Positions 31,672 to 43,316 of a stretch of DNA of 64,000 nucleotides are shown piece after piece. Origin of the DNA: Actinomortierella ambigua (lineage: Eukaryota > Mortierellomycota > Mortierellomycetes > Mortierellales > Mortierellaceae); assembly GCA_016098155.1 (NCBI GenBank), contig JAAAJB010000051.1, forward strand, positions 32,202-96,201, read 5' to 3'. The translations under genes and the position numbers were made by a program. The notes under the pieces were generated by a model. That model was not told where the DNA came from. It saw only the letters and a list, made by a program, of their open reading frames with translations, and made no database searches. The number at the start of each line of letters is the position of its first letter. Positions within the stretch are counted from its first letter, which is position 1.

Positions 31672-33507
31672 ATGTCTGACTCTGTGGTTATCGGTATCAA
31701 CTTTGGCGTTACCAACTCGTCCATTGGTATCCTCGGCAAGAATGGCCATTTCTCCGTCATCGCCAATGCCGACGGTGATCGCATGATCCCCAACGCCATT
31801 GGCTTCTCCGATGAGGAGGAGTTCTGCGGTTCGCAGGCTGCCCACCAGGTTGTCCGCAACCCCAAGAACACCCTCCAGGCATTCAGGAACTATCTCGGCA
31901 AGAGGTAAATGACTTTGCCTCCTATACCCTTGGGATCGATGCATCGCAGGGCTTAGGTCCAATTGATCAACACGAAAAGAGCAACCGTCCCTGAGCCGGT
32001 CTGGTCGAATCTGATTCACCTATGCCCCCCTCGCCCCTTTTAACTGGATGATCAATTTGTTGATTAACCCTTCTTTATCCGTCATAACCTCTTCAGCTTT
32101 ACCGAGATCTCCGTTCCCTCGGATGCTGCCCACCCCGACATGATCTCGAAGGATGGTGCCCCTGCTTACAAGGTCGAGTTCAAGGGCAAGGAGCACATCG
32201 TCACCGTCCCTGAGGCTGCCTCCAAGCAGCTGAAGCACATCCACGAGGAGGCCGAGGCCTACCTTGGTAGCAAGATTGCCGGTGCTGTCCTTGCCGTCCC
32301 TGTCTACTTCACCGACAAGCAGCGTGAGGAGCTGCGCAAGGCCGCCACCGCCGCTGGCATCAACGTCCTCCAGATCATTCAGGAGCCCGTCGCTGCTGCC
32401 CTTGCCTACAACTTTGGACAGGAGGTTGCCAAGAACGATGCTCAGGACAAGACTGCTCTGGTCCTGGATATGGGTGCCACCTCGTTCGACATCACCATCC
32501 TCAACTCGCGCAACGGCATCTACACCGTCCTGGAGACTGCCCACGATGTCACCATTGGTGGTGAGTCGTTCGATCAGGAGCTCGTCAAGTTTGTTGCCGC
32601 CGAGTTCAAGAAGAAGACCAAGATCGATGTTGCCAACAACAAGAAGTCTCTGCTCAAGATCAAGACCTCGGTTGAGATCACCAAGAAGAACTTGTCGCGC
32701 ACCCCCAACGCCCCTTGCTCGGTCGAGTCCGTTGCCGAGGGTATGGATTACCACGCCACCATTGCCCGCATGCGCATGGAGCTCATGTGCAACAAGCTGT
32801 ACGCCAAGTGCAATGAGCTGATCAACCACGTTCTCGAGAAGGCCAAGATCACCGCTGGTGCCATTGACGAGATCTTGCTGGTTGGTGGTGCTACCCGCAT
32901 GCCCAAGTTCCAGAACCGCCTGCGCGATATCTTCCCCGAGACCCTCATCCGTACCGATGTCGAGTCGGACGAGGCCATCGCCATTGGCTGCGCTGCCCAG
33001 GCTTCGCTGATTGCTGGATTCGAGAAGGAGGACATTGAGGCTTCGACCAAGGAGGCTGTCACCGTCACCCCTCACACTGTCAAGCCCATCGGTGTTGTTG
33101 GCTCCAAGGGAGAGTTTATCACCATCATTCCCGACCATACCCCTCTCCCCGTCAAGCGCGTCTTTGAGTTTGGCAACGCCGAGGAGGGTCAGGCTGCCGT
33201 CTACTTTGCTCTCTTTGAGGGTGAGCAGGATCCTCTCCCCGTCAAGGAGGAGAAGCCCGCCAAGCCCGCCAAGGAGAACGATGATGATGACTCTGAGGAG
33301 GAGGAGGAGGATGAGATTGTCGTCGCTAAGCCCACCTACCACCAGACCACCCAACTGGCTGAGGTCGTCCTCGCCGGTCTGCCCGCTGGCGCCAAGGCTG
33401 GTTCGCTCAAGATTGAGGCCACCGTCCAGGTCGATGTCACCAACAAGGTCACCATCACCCTCCGCGAGAAGTCGAGCGGCAAGCAGGTCCGTGCCCAGAG
33501 CGCATAA
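31672..33507 (+). CDS. SSZ1: Atypical ribosome-associated Hsp70, Ssz1-like
   Basis: Exons 31672-31904 and 32097-33507, phase 2 junction, 547 residues. The 192-nt intron has donor GTAAAT, and retention would give an immediate stop. The Hsp70 nucleotide-binding domain shows phosphate-1 (GINFGVTNSSIGIL), phosphate-2 (LVLDMGATSFDITIL) and adenosine (LLVGGATRMPKF) motifs. The phosphate-1 loop departs from the canonical DLGTT, and the protein is about 100 residues shorter than a standard Hsp70, with only a truncated substrate-binding part after an acidic linker. These are Ssz1 hallmarks. Ssz1 pairs with zuotin as the ribosome-associated complex and stimulates Ssb at the exit tunnel. AATAAA lies downstream at about 33616. 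Confidence 0.88.
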
Positions 33508-33751
33508 GACCTAGTTTTTTTGTAATCGCACACACACTATTCTCCCTCTTTCCTATTGTATTTTTTGATCTTTTTTGTTTGGTCACTTTTCGCTTGCTCT
33601 CATCCCACATCATCTCAATAAAACAAAAGAAGCAACAAAAACAAAGAAAGGGCATGCAACAATGTGGGTTATTATTCCTCCCCAAATCTGTCTATGTTGG
33701 TGTTTGTAGTCTGAGTTGATGAAATAATTATTTAAAAAGAACAAGAATAAC

Positions 33752-34959
33752 TTAGTCCGCCTTGTTCTTGGCAAGTTTCTGATCCGCAAGGAGCTTCTTC
33801 AAGACCTTGTCGGCCTCCTGATGCCGAGCGCGCTCAAGTTCACGGTGCATAGGTGTCTGATCAAACGCGAGGCAGATGGTTCTGATCTCAGAGTCTGTGA
33901 TAAACCCGTCCCGTAAGATGAGATCCACCGGCGCCATCTCTGCTGATTTCTTGGAGGGGTGATGCTGCTGATCTTCCGTAGTCTCCTGACGCTTGGCATC
34001 CGCCTCTTCGGGTGATTGGGGCAACTCATGTCCGTCGGCCCCGAATGTCGGCGCTGCTGTAGATTGAACTGAACGCTTCCGCGACTGGATTCCTGACGAA
34101 GTGAAGAAGATGGAAAACTCTGGATCGTGTTCCAAACCCATGTTGAGCACGTCGCTCGGCTGGTAGTCGAGGACATTGTTCGTGATCAGAAAGTCGAGGT
34201 GTTTGGCACCTTGGTATGCTATAGTTGGTGAGTGAGGATATAGAGCAAGAAAACAAAACGCGTCAGCTACACGCCTTTTCTTTCTCTTTTCTTATCTTTC
34301 CTTCTTTCTTTTTTTTTTTTTGGTTCTAAAAAAAATGTTGATACGGGGCCCTTGAGATAAGCTCATCCATACCTTTCCAGTGGCTCCATAACCGATAAGC
34401 ATTGTAAAAGAGCGGAAAGTTGGGGACCAAGGGTACAATGGCAAACAGCGAGGTAAATGGGACCCAGATCGCCGAGTAGATCATGTACTTGCGGTGGTAT
34501 GGGACGCGTGCCTTGACCAGCGCCCGAAAATCGTCCTTGACTCTCGCTTCCTTCCAAGCCGAAGGGTATGTGAAGGGAACCTAAAAGGTGACAGAGAAAA
34601 GTAAAAAAGACGATCCAAAAATAAATTTGAGGGTTTGCTTTGAGCGAAAAGGAAATGAAATCAAACCTGTCTCTTATTTTTCTCACCATGTTTGGTTTGG
34701 TTGGTGCTTGGTCCCAGTCTTCCTTGGCAGGGACGGCCTTGAGGAAGTATTCTTCGTGGGGCAGCTTGTCGAGGACGCGGGTACCAAACACAAAGACCTT
34801 GTGCTTGGCGCTGTCATGGGGGCTCTGTCCGAGCTCGCTCCATTTCTTGCCTGCCCACGAAGTTGCGCGGGTCAGGTAGGAGGTTGGCGGAGGAGCAAGT
34901 GTTGAGTGACAGTGCAGGGTCCGCGTAGCGCGCGAGAGAGGGATCAGAAATATCCGCAT
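33752..34959 (-). CDS. Mitochondrial K+/H+ exchange-related protein (Mit_KHE1 family)
   Basis: Exons 34959-34687, 34580-34373 and 34218-33752, with phase 0 then phase 1 junctions, 315 residues. It starts MRIFLIPLSRATRTLHCHS, followed by a WxxLGQSPHDSAKHKVFVFG region. A conserved core follows: YHRKYMIYSAIWVPFTSLFA, a hydrophobic PLVPNFPLFYNAYRLWSHWK segment, and GAKHLDFLI. This pattern belongs to fungal mitochondrial proteins linked to K+/H+ exchange across the inner membrane (the yeast YDL183C group). One or two membrane segments lie at about residues 125-150. The C-terminal 130 residues are hydrophilic and end in a Lys-rich coiled stretch. Recognition is by pattern memory, so a profile search should confirm it. 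Confidence 0.72.
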
Positions 34960-35267
34960 ACTGTGTTCAAGGAGAGGGAGGAGAGAAAGAAGGAGAGAGA
35001 GAAGAAGAGAAGAAGAGAAAGAGGAGACAATGGCAACTACAATGGAGACAAGAGGGAAGGATGATTGATTTCGAATGATCCCTCTCTCTCTCCACCACTT
35101 CCTTTCTTTTCTCCCCTCTCGGAGTTGGAGAGAGCTGTCATGCCCAGACCAAACCCAGGTTTGGTCATTTCGCTGCATGTCCGACTGTAATTGGCAGTCA
35201 CTACGGCCACAGATGGAGTGACAATGGGCTTTGATGCTCCCACTTTTTTTGTTCACATTCGAGTTTT
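34960..35267. promoter_or_regulatory. Bidirectional promoter region
   Basis: 308 bp between the leftward mitochondrial gene and the rightward basic-protein gene. GA-rich on the plus strand at 34970-35030 (pyrimidine-rich for the leftward transcript), with a short pyrimidine stretch near 35080-35120. No clear TATA element seen. Confidence 0.35.
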
Positions 35268-37365
35268 GTGTGTGCCCACATGAATAGGTCATTACCTGCA
35301 AGAAAACGTCCAGCCTCGGTGCTGAATAACCCGAGAGCATCCAAACGCCCTACTACTCAGCAATTGTCACGTTCGACTACCCCTGCTCGTGAAATCAGTC
35401 AGGACTCTGGGCCACTCCCAGACCACATCCCTGATCAGGACACCACCGTCAACACCGCGTCGCCACCAACCGAGGATACGGCCCAAGCCTTAACGGAGAA
35501 TGTCGACGCAGCGCGAAAGAAATCGCGCAGGGTCCGGCGGCCCTACAAGCCACGGGGCCCCTACCGCCTGCGGCTCCGCCGGCCACACGAACGAACCGAT
35601 GTCATCCTCCAACATTTGCTCCGCTCCCGTGTCTCGACACTACCAGTGCCAGCAGGAGACCTAGACTCGCAGACGTCGGACCGCAGCGAGCTCGACTGCA
35701 TGAGACACTACCCATACGACTACCCTTATCTTCATCGCGACTTTCCTTATAACGATGAGCGCCTTCAAAACAAAAGACTTCGAGCGCTAGAGGCGGCCAT
35801 CGAGGTCATGGACGACAGCTGGTACCTCCCTCAAGGACCTGTGGCGCCAGAGGACTTGTTCACAATGGAGAAGCTGAAGCACACTCTTTCAATATTGGAG
35901 GCTGCCACACTATATCAGACCGTTTCATTATCCCAAGCTGCCAAAAACGAAAAGTTGGATGATCCCAATTACTTTGCACGGGTAAGAACCACTACGCCCT
36001 CCACCCTCCACCACCGGAAACAAAGTGCCCGTTCACATACAAAAAGGCTAACAAGGCTTGTAACATTCACCACATTCAACATCAATATAGGGTTTTGCAC
36101 TAGCGGCACGCAAGGTACTGGACAAGATAAAGAAGGAGGAAATTGATAAGCTGCTGAGAGTGTCGGATGAAGCTGTCGAAAAGCTATACGAGGACAAAGA
36201 TCAGCTGGACGATTTGGGAATAGACCCTCGTCTGCGCGAGACGATTGCCAAGATGACAAAGCCAATCCAGCCGACTATAGCTTGTGACGATGTCTCGGCC
36301 ATCCTTGCCAACCTTCCTGTGAAGCACCTGGCACCATCATTGGAGAGCACAACTACGACACCATCGACAAAAGAGGGCCTTGCTAGCCCAACAGTGTCAA
36401 GCCGCTCTTCTTCACAACCGCCAAATAGAGTGTCAGGTAGCTCCTCACGACAGACACAGTCACCAGCGTCAACACCACCACCAGAACCAGCATCATCATC
36501 ATCATCTAAACCAACAGCAACAAGAACACCAGCACCAGAGCCAGAACCTGCATCTACATCACTCCCAACGCGGCCAATACCACCAGCAGACACAGCTCAA
36601 GATGCCCCAGCCAAAGCATTTGGATCCATTTCCAAAATCAGCGATAGCTTTTACAATCTCATCGAACCTGCCGATGAGTCGTCACGCACAGCAATTGAAC
36701 AGGCCATCCAGGACAACAGCCTCGGTCGGCAGCACCTGAGCGAAGCCGCGACTTCGACACCCCTGGACCTGGCGGACTACTACCAAGCCAACCTGTTCTT
36801 AGCTGCAGTCTTTTCACCCACCGCGGAGAATGAGCCGATACGACTGAGCCATGGCGCCTGCCGGATCATCCAAACGCTACTGTCTGGCCTCGACCACAAG
36901 CTCGTGACCATGGGCTGCCATCGGCAGCGAGTCGAGCTCACTCGCTTGCTCGCCAGTGCCAACTACGACATGTCTAGCCCACGCGAAGGGGGGCCATCGT
37001 TGCCGCGCCCACGTCGCAAGCGAATGCCCAGGAAAAAGAACCAGCCGCCGGGAGTGGCAGCCAAAAAAAAGGCTCCCAGGAGCAACAAGAAGAGCAAGGT
37101 GGCAAAGGTGCGGCAGCTCACGATGAACCCGCTGGGCATGCGCCTTGGGCTGGATCCGTTTGCCAAGGCGCGCAAGTTTGTGCTCGAGCAGGTCGGTGAT
37201 TGGACAGAGGCTCAAAGGTTGGCGCAGGCAAAGGAACACGAGGCTCAGATGTTACTAGAAGACGAGCGTCAGACATTGCTTGCCCACGAGGAAAGCCAGA
37301 TCAGTGAGATCATCATCAAGAAGAGAATAAACGATGCTGCTGCCAGAGAAGGCACCGGCGGCTAG
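35268..37365 (+). CDS. Uncharacterised basic, probably nuclear protein
   Basis: Exons 35268-35981 and 36091-37365, phase 0, 662 residues; ATG 35280 is an alternative start. I do not recognise a family. Visible features: an AT-hook-like basic patch (RRVRRPYKPRGPYRLRLRR) at about residue 86; a conserved-looking helical segment spanning the intron (MEKLKHTLSILEAATLYQTV, then ALAARKVLDKIKKEEIDKLL); and a Ser/Pro/Thr-rich linker at about 300-390. A second folded region lies at about 390-500 (SDSFYNLIEPADESSRTAIE). A bipartite basic run (RPRRKRMPRKKN) and a Glu/Gln-rich C-terminal helix follow. Nuclear DNA- or chromatin-associated function is plausible from composition only. Confidence 0.7.
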
Positions 37366-37667
37366 TGGCATGGGACCCTTTTGAGGCCCTGGAAATCACT
37401 CGACTGTGCGAATAATAAAGCGTGAAATAAGCATGTCGTATTTCGTTCTTGGCAAGGTTACACAGCCACATGTGGAGAATTTTTTTAATGGACGTCCTCA
37501 CTTCTCGGCATCTGAATGTCCAATGGAATGAACGAACATCGAGGCAGTGCAAAGCATCCAAAAGGGGTGCATTGATCATGAGGCAGTGCGTAGCATATAA
37601 AGAGACACCTCGGTCTGCTCTTCGACAACGCTTCCCTTAAAGCCCGCTTTAGACAACCAACGCATCA
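37366..37667. other. Short intergenic region
   Basis: 3' end of the basic-protein gene and 5' flank of the next F-box gene, in tandem orientation. AATAAA at about 37413 is a probable polyadenylation signal. Nothing else noted. Confidence 0.45.
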
Positions 37668-39785
37668 ATGACCTCCACAAGTGTTTGCCCCACACCAACA
37701 AAGACCGAGTGTCCTTTACACGACCTGATGGAAGACCTTACCACCACCACTGTATCAAGCCTTAGTTTGCAGGTCTCGGGAGACAAGAATGGCTTGGATC
37801 TACAAGACGCCTCCCATACCAACAACACCGCCAGCGACGACACACCGTCCCCTTCCCCCGTAGTTGAGGACACCAGCGACAGCATAAAACGAGCGCGCAC
37901 GCCGTTTGAGGTGTCGCATCTAGTCGACAAGATCTTTTCCCACCTTACCAAGAAGGAGATGTGGAGTTGCTCTCTCATCAACACGACGTGCTATGACGCG
38001 GTTCGCCGAACGCCTATGCAGACATTGGCTCTCCATACCCGGCCACTCAAGGACGTCAAGGACTGTGTACCGCACCTCATTCATATGGCGCTCTCCTTGA
38101 TCTTGCACGTCGAATATCTCAAACTTCCCACGACAAACAGGAGCACGAAGGATCACCATGCCTGTGTGTCGTGTGCCGAATTCATGGACGCAGCTGGAAC
38201 GGAGGAATCTCTCTCAGCACCGGAGGCGCTCTGGCTACGTCCTCTGTCTCCCGGAGCCTTGCTGTTCCCCTCATGCAAAGACCAAGAGCCGGCACCCAAG
38301 ATAAATAGGCGCTCTAGCCATGAGGAGGATGAAGAGACTGTGGTCGGCCTTCGTTGTCGTCAAAAATCAATTGTGGAGGTCAAGCTATCGACACTTTGCG
38401 AGTGGTTGTCCAAGGCCAAACGTGTCAAGACCCTGGAGCTGATTTGGCTGAGCAACCACGAGCAAGGCGGAAGGGCTATGCGTCGGATCATTCACTCTGT
38501 CCCCAACGTTTCGACGCTCACCTTGGACATCAGACGTCTTCAGGCCCTGTACTATTTTGTCGACAGTCTACGCTGCAAAAAGTCGCTGGTCAACCTCCGA
38601 CTGTATGCTCGAGGACTTTGGAGAGCCGAATGGCTCGCTGCCATCCGCAGCTTTTCTCGCCGCCGTCGCCTGCGACAACAAGATGACAAGAACCTCAATG
38701 GATCCTCCACCTCAGGCGCACATCTACCGCTGCCTCCGGAATGCTCCAGCATCCGCGCCATTTACGTTCACAAGCCCATCCCCCTCTCACAGGACCATTG
38801 GCTCGACTTTCTATCGTATTTCCCCTGTCTGACCGATACGCAGATCACCTTACCTCCAAACCTCCGACCCGGCTTTGGGCATGCCCTTGTTCAATCCTGC
38901 CCTCGTCTCGTGGCGCTGGCCGGCAGCGATTATGAGATGGACGTCCTGCAAGTGATGCAGCCAGTCATGGAGAAACTGGTGCGCTTCAACCCCCATTTCT
39001 GGGCGGCGTCCGACCAGTCGATAGAGTTTTTCCAAAAGCATTGCAGCCAAATGGAGGAGTGGAAAATCTCCACGACGCAGGGCTCCGCTCACCATCAGTC
39101 AAGCATGTCGAGCCGTGCCATGCAAAAGTTCCTTGTGTCGCCCACTGCGGAAAAATTCAAGATCTTGAGGATTGAGGTCCTGAACTTTGATGGCCTCGCA
39201 CCCGCCGATGTCTACGACGGGACCACTCTTTCAGCCAAAGGCTGGACATGTCTCCAGCTGCGCGAGTTGGGCATCAAAGTCCAGTATCTGTCCAGATTCG
39301 CCCATCCACCGCCGCCAGTCACGACGACGACCACCACCACCACCGCCGCCACCGTCCAAACAGGAGGAAGCTCAGCCGCCGGCGACCAGAGTCGGCTTAT
39401 CTATTTGCGTGGATTCTATCAACAGATCACACGGCTTCAAGACCTGGAAGTGCTCCATCTACGAGGCCAGATCGACGTTGAGGAAATGGTCGCGACCGGA
39501 CTGGGCCAACTTGCCCAGCTGAAAAAGTTGCGATCTCTCGAACTTACTTTGTCGACAAAACTGACGCCCACCTTTTTACTTTGGGTCTTGAGCACCTGGT
39601 CAAAGACACTGGAGCACCTCGTGTTGCAACATGGAGGTTTATCCTTTGTATGCGAGAAGGAAGGCACCTTGCCCAATATGAAGGATTTCCATCGAATCGA
39701 GCCAGCAGCGGATGGAAAAGAGCCGGATTGGTACAAGCATATTGGATCAAAATCTATCAAAGCTATGTTTCCAGGAAAGAAATAA
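37668..39785 (+). CDS. F-box/LRR-like protein
   Basis: Single exon, 705 residues. The disordered N-terminus is Thr/Ser-rich. The F-box lies at about residues 78-125 (TPFEVSHLVDKIFSHLTKKE, then CSLINTTCYDAVRR). Leucine-rich segments continue to the end (VKTLELIWLSN, VSTLTLDIRRL, LEVLHLRGQID, LRSLELTLSTKL). A His/Pro/Thr-rich insert lies near residues 545-570. It is probably an SCF adaptor of unknown specificity. It converges on the Sel1 kinase gene, with stop codons 282 bp apart, and AATAAA overlaps the stop region at 39782. Confidence 0.8.
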   Translation: MTSTSVCPTPTKTECPLHDLMEDLTTTTVSSLSLQVSGDKNGLDLQDASHTNNTASDDTPSPSPVVEDTSDSIKRARTPFEVSHLVDKIFSHLTKKEMWSCSLINTTCYDAVRRTPMQTLALHTRPLKDVKDCVPHLIHMALSLILHVEYLKLPTTNRSTKDHHACVSCAEFMDAAGTEESLSAPEALWLRPLSPGALLFPSCKDQEPAPKINRRSSHEEDEETVVGLRCRQKSIVEVKLSTLCEWLSKAKRVKTLELIWLSNHEQGGRAMRRIIHSVPNVSTLTLDIRRLQALYYFVDSLRCKKSLVNLRLYARGLWRAEWLAAIRSFSRRRRLRQQDDKNLNGSSTSGAHLPLPPECSSIRAIYVHKPIPLSQDHWLDFLSYFPCLTDTQITLPPNLRPGFGHALVQSCPRLVALAGSDYEMDVLQVMQPVMEKLVRFNPHFWAASDQSIEFFQKHCSQMEEWKISTTQGSAHHQSSMSSRAMQKFLVSPTAEKFKILRIEVLNFDGLAPADVYDGTTLSAKGWTCLQLRELGIKVQYLSRFAHPPPPVTTTTTTTTAATVQTGGSSAAGDQSRLIYLRGFYQQITRLQDLEVLHLRGQIDVEEMVATGLGQLAQLKKLRSLELTLSTKLTPTFLLWVLSTWSKTLEHLVLQHGGLSFVCEKEGTLPNMKDFHRIEPAADGKEPDWYKHIGSKSIKAMFPGKK

Positions 39786-40067
39786 AACGATTGTTGTCCT
39801 TTTTTTATTGACTTCATTGCCGTCTTCCTCTTCACTCCCCATTGGCAGTTGGCAGTGTTAACGAAGATGTGCCTCGTGAGCGCTTGTGGAAATGATTTTG
39901 AGCCAGCAATAGAGCGATATACCAGGAGCAAAGGGAGGAATAGTAGGGAAGTCAGTACCCATGTCCCTTGGAGAACATTCAATCGAGGACCAGCATCCAT
40001 GTGCCTTCAGCAGAGATGAATCGCGCCATCACCTCTATGAATTAAATACGCAACGAGCGCCTCGACT

Positions 40068-43000
40068 TTACTTCTTGGGTTTTTGAAGGAACTCCATTCT
40101 ATTCTTTGCAACTCCATGGTCCTTAGCAGCAGCTTTGCTGTACCACATCTCCGCCTCCTTTGTGTCCTTTACAACACCATGTCCCATTTCGTACAGTCTC
40201 CCCAGAGCGTATTGCGCCGCTGCATATCCCTTCTCAGCCCCAATGCGGTTCACCGAGACGACATCAGAAGGGCCAGCCTTGGCGCGTCCGTCAAGGTAGT
40301 CGCGACTGGCCAGCCATTCGATATGAAAATGAGACGTTGACTCTCCTCTCTGACCTGCCTCTCGAAACAAACGAAGCGCCTCATCGCCGTCCGCCCCCAC
40401 TTCAAGGCCTAGCTGGTACATGGACGCGAGGTTGAACTGTGCGTAGCAGTCCTGTTGCATGACGGCTCGATTGTACCAAAGGAATGCCAAACGGCTGTCT
40501 TGCTTGACCCCCAGGCCAAATTCGTGTAAACGTCCAAGGTTGTTTTGAGCACCTGGACATCCTTGATCGGCCGACTTGTTGTAATAGTTGATCGCCTCCG
40601 TATAGCTCTGCTCGACTCCTTCGCCAAACTCGTATCTCATCCCAACATTGCACTGCGCCACTGCGTCCCCTAGGTCTGCTGCCTTTGCGAGCCATTGGAA
40701 TGACTCGACATCGCTTTGCTGCACCCCTCGGCCCTGTGCGTACATCGCTGAAAGGTTGCACATGGCTTGCGTCCCTCCTTGTGCTGCTGCTTTGGTGTAC
40801 CACTCAACCGCCTTGGCGTCACTCTTCTGGACTCCCCGTCCACGTTCGTACATCAGCGCTAGGTTGCATTGTGATGGCAGGTATCCCCGCGCTGCCGCCT
40901 CGGTGTACCATCGGACGGCCTCGACATCACTTTGTTGGACACCTGTTCCGTTCTCGTACATCAGCGCAAGATTGAATTGTGCTACTGTGTCTCCTTGAGC
41001 TGCCGCCTTGGTATACCAAACGGCCGCATCGGCATCGCTCTGCTTGACCCCTCGTCCATTGTTGTACATCAATCCGAGGTTGAACTGTGCAAGGGCGTTC
41101 CCTCCTAACGCTGCCTTGGTGTACCAGTTGGCAGCCTCAACAGGGTTTTGCTCGACCCCTCGCCCTTGGTCATACATTTGCCCAAGAAAGAACTGTGCAA
41201 CATCATTCCCGGCGACGGCTGCTTTGGTGAACCATTTGACGGCCTCCACATCGCTTTGTTCGGCTCCGCGCCCTTCCTGGTACATCCGCCCAAGTTTGAG
41301 TTGTGATGTCAAACTCCCTTGTTCCGCCGCCTTGATGTACCACTGGAGAGCTTCGGCATGGTTTTTTTGGACACCTCTTCCTTGCTCGTGCATGAACGCA
41401 AGGTTGCTTTGAGCATGCTTGCTTCCCTGGTCTGCCGCAACACTGTACCATCTGGCCGCCTCAGCATCGCTCTGCTGGACTCCTCGTCCTTCAAAATACA
41501 TCCATCCGAGATTGAACTGTGCGTCGCCATCTCCTCGAGATGCTGCCTTGGACAGCCATTTGACGGCCTCGGCAGAGTTTTGCTCGACGCCTCGACCATT
41601 GTCGTACATGAGACCCAGGTTGCCCTGCGCTGCAAGATCACCACGCTCTGCTGCCTCCGCGTACCACTTGGCCGCCTTGTCATCGCTCTGCTCGACACCC
41701 TGTCCTTTTTCGTACATCACGCCGAGCCGGAACTGTGCCGTAGCGTTTCCTTGCTCTGCTGCCTTCTGGAACCACTTTGCAGCCTCGACATCGCTTAGCT
41801 CAACGCCTCGACCAAGGGAGCACCAATCACCAAGTGCTGTTTGCGCCTCGGGATTCCCCTGGCTAGCTGCCATGCGATACCATCTCGCAGCCTCGACATC
41901 ATCCTGCTTGACCCCTCGGCCATCGGCATACATCGCTCCTAGCCTGAACTGTGCCTTGGCGCTCCCACCATTCGAAGCCCGTCGATACCAGGACACCGCC
42001 ATCGCCTCGCTCGCATCAGTACCTTGGCCTTGCTCATGCATCCAGCCAAGTGAAAGCTGTGCCAACGCATGCCCACGATCAGCGGCTTGGCGATACCACC
42101 AAGCAGCATTATCGTAGCTCATAAAGACACCTCGTCCATGGCTATAGATCCATCCAAGAAAGACCTGTGCGTCGAGATTCCCACGCTTCGCAGCCGACCC
42201 AAAATAGGCCACTACATCGTCGTGGACGGGCGGCAATCGACCCACAAAGCCACTGGAGGTCCCAGTACTGGCTTCGACGAGTGTCCCATCAAAAGATCCC
42301 ATATCGAGCGACAGATCCAGTACGCTATCGGTGAGATCCACAAAGCTCTTGTCATCATCATCGTCGTCGGATGCCTCGGTAGGCTCATCATGCAACAGAG
42401 AGACCTCGCTCGCCTCAGGTCGTTGGGAGGGATCCTGATGCCAGCAGCGCTCCACGAAATCGCGGTAAAAGGCTGGCGTGTCGTCCGGCAACGTCTCGCG
42501 ACTACCTCGACCCACAGCCATAGCCACCAATGCATCGCTGTCTTGATCCTTGAAGGGCCGCGTACAATTGGCCGCAAGCTCCCACATCACAATGCCCAAC
42601 GCATACACGTCCGACTTGGCCGAGTACACAGGCTTTTCGGCGAGCAGGAGCTCTGGAGCAATCCACCTCAGCGTCCCTGTGAGTCCACCCTTCTCGCTAG
42701 ACATGGACGCTGCAGTGGTCATCGACTGGACCTTGGCCAGTCCAAAGTCGGCCAACTTCACCTCCATGTGCTTGGTCAGCAGTACGTTGGCACTCTTGAG
42801 ATCACGATGGAGGACATTCTCCTGATGCATAAAGGCGAGACCTTGAGCAATCTCGTGCGCGAGCCGCATCTTGACCGACCAGTCGGCGACCTCACCCTTG
42901 GCAATGGCACGGCCAAGACTTCCCTTCTCGGCCAGCTCCATGAGGAGGTACACACGGCCGTCTTCTTCGTGCGTCCGGTAGAATTGGATGATGTGGCGAT

Positions 43001-43316
43001 AGCGGAGCTTCTGAAGGAGAGCGACCTCCTTCTCGATGGTCGCCTGGTGATAATCAGACTGATCGAAGAAGAACATCTTGGCGGCACAGGGTTGGTTCCC
43101 CCACCGGGCCTCGTGGACAGACCCAAAGGCGCCTGCGCCAAGAGACCTGCCGAGAACAAGTAAGGAGTGCTAAATTCCCGAGTATCATAGGGAAAATAGG
43201 AGAATAAATATACATACACATGGATTAGAAAAACGCTGGATTTGATGTGGAAAGGATAGACTATGCATTCTTGGCTTCCTTATTACCGTGATCGAAGGCT
43301 TGACAGGTGAATTCAT
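40068..43316 (-). CDS. Sel1-repeat TKL-like protein kinase (catalytically intact)
   Basis: The main exon is 43169-40068 (1,033 residues), starting at acceptor TTTAG. A tentative first exon, 43316-43218, joins in phase 0 across a 48-nt intron, but this exon is low confidence. The kinase domain has a glycine loop (LGAGAFGSV), CAAK, HRDLKSANVLL (HRD codons 42801-42809), DFG within KLADFGLAKV, TGTLRWIAPE and SDVYALG. All catalytic residues are present, as in tyrosine-kinase-like Ser/Thr kinases. An acidic linker leads to about 18-19 Sel1-like repeats of about 36 residues (pattern AQFNLGLMYxxGxGVxQ), a solenoid scaffold for partners. It is probably a signalling kinase regulated by its repeats (inference). 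The close paralogue at 1646-4086 has lost both catalytic aspartates. Confidence 0.88.

Noticed and set aside
32020..33354. 444-residue open frame opposite SSZ1
   Set aside because: It is the mirror of a highly biased coding exon; composition is Leu/Asp/Gly-rich with no family resemblance, while the plus strand is unmistakably Hsp70.
34363..35340. 325-residue continuous minus-strand reading frame starting at 35340
   Set aside because: It reads through the promoter and through intron 1 of the mitochondrial gene; the ATG at 34959 and a spliced model fit the family far better.
42069..43163. 364-residue open frame opposite the Sel1 kinase
   Set aside because: Mirror of the kinase domain exon, ending with its boundary; no independent support.
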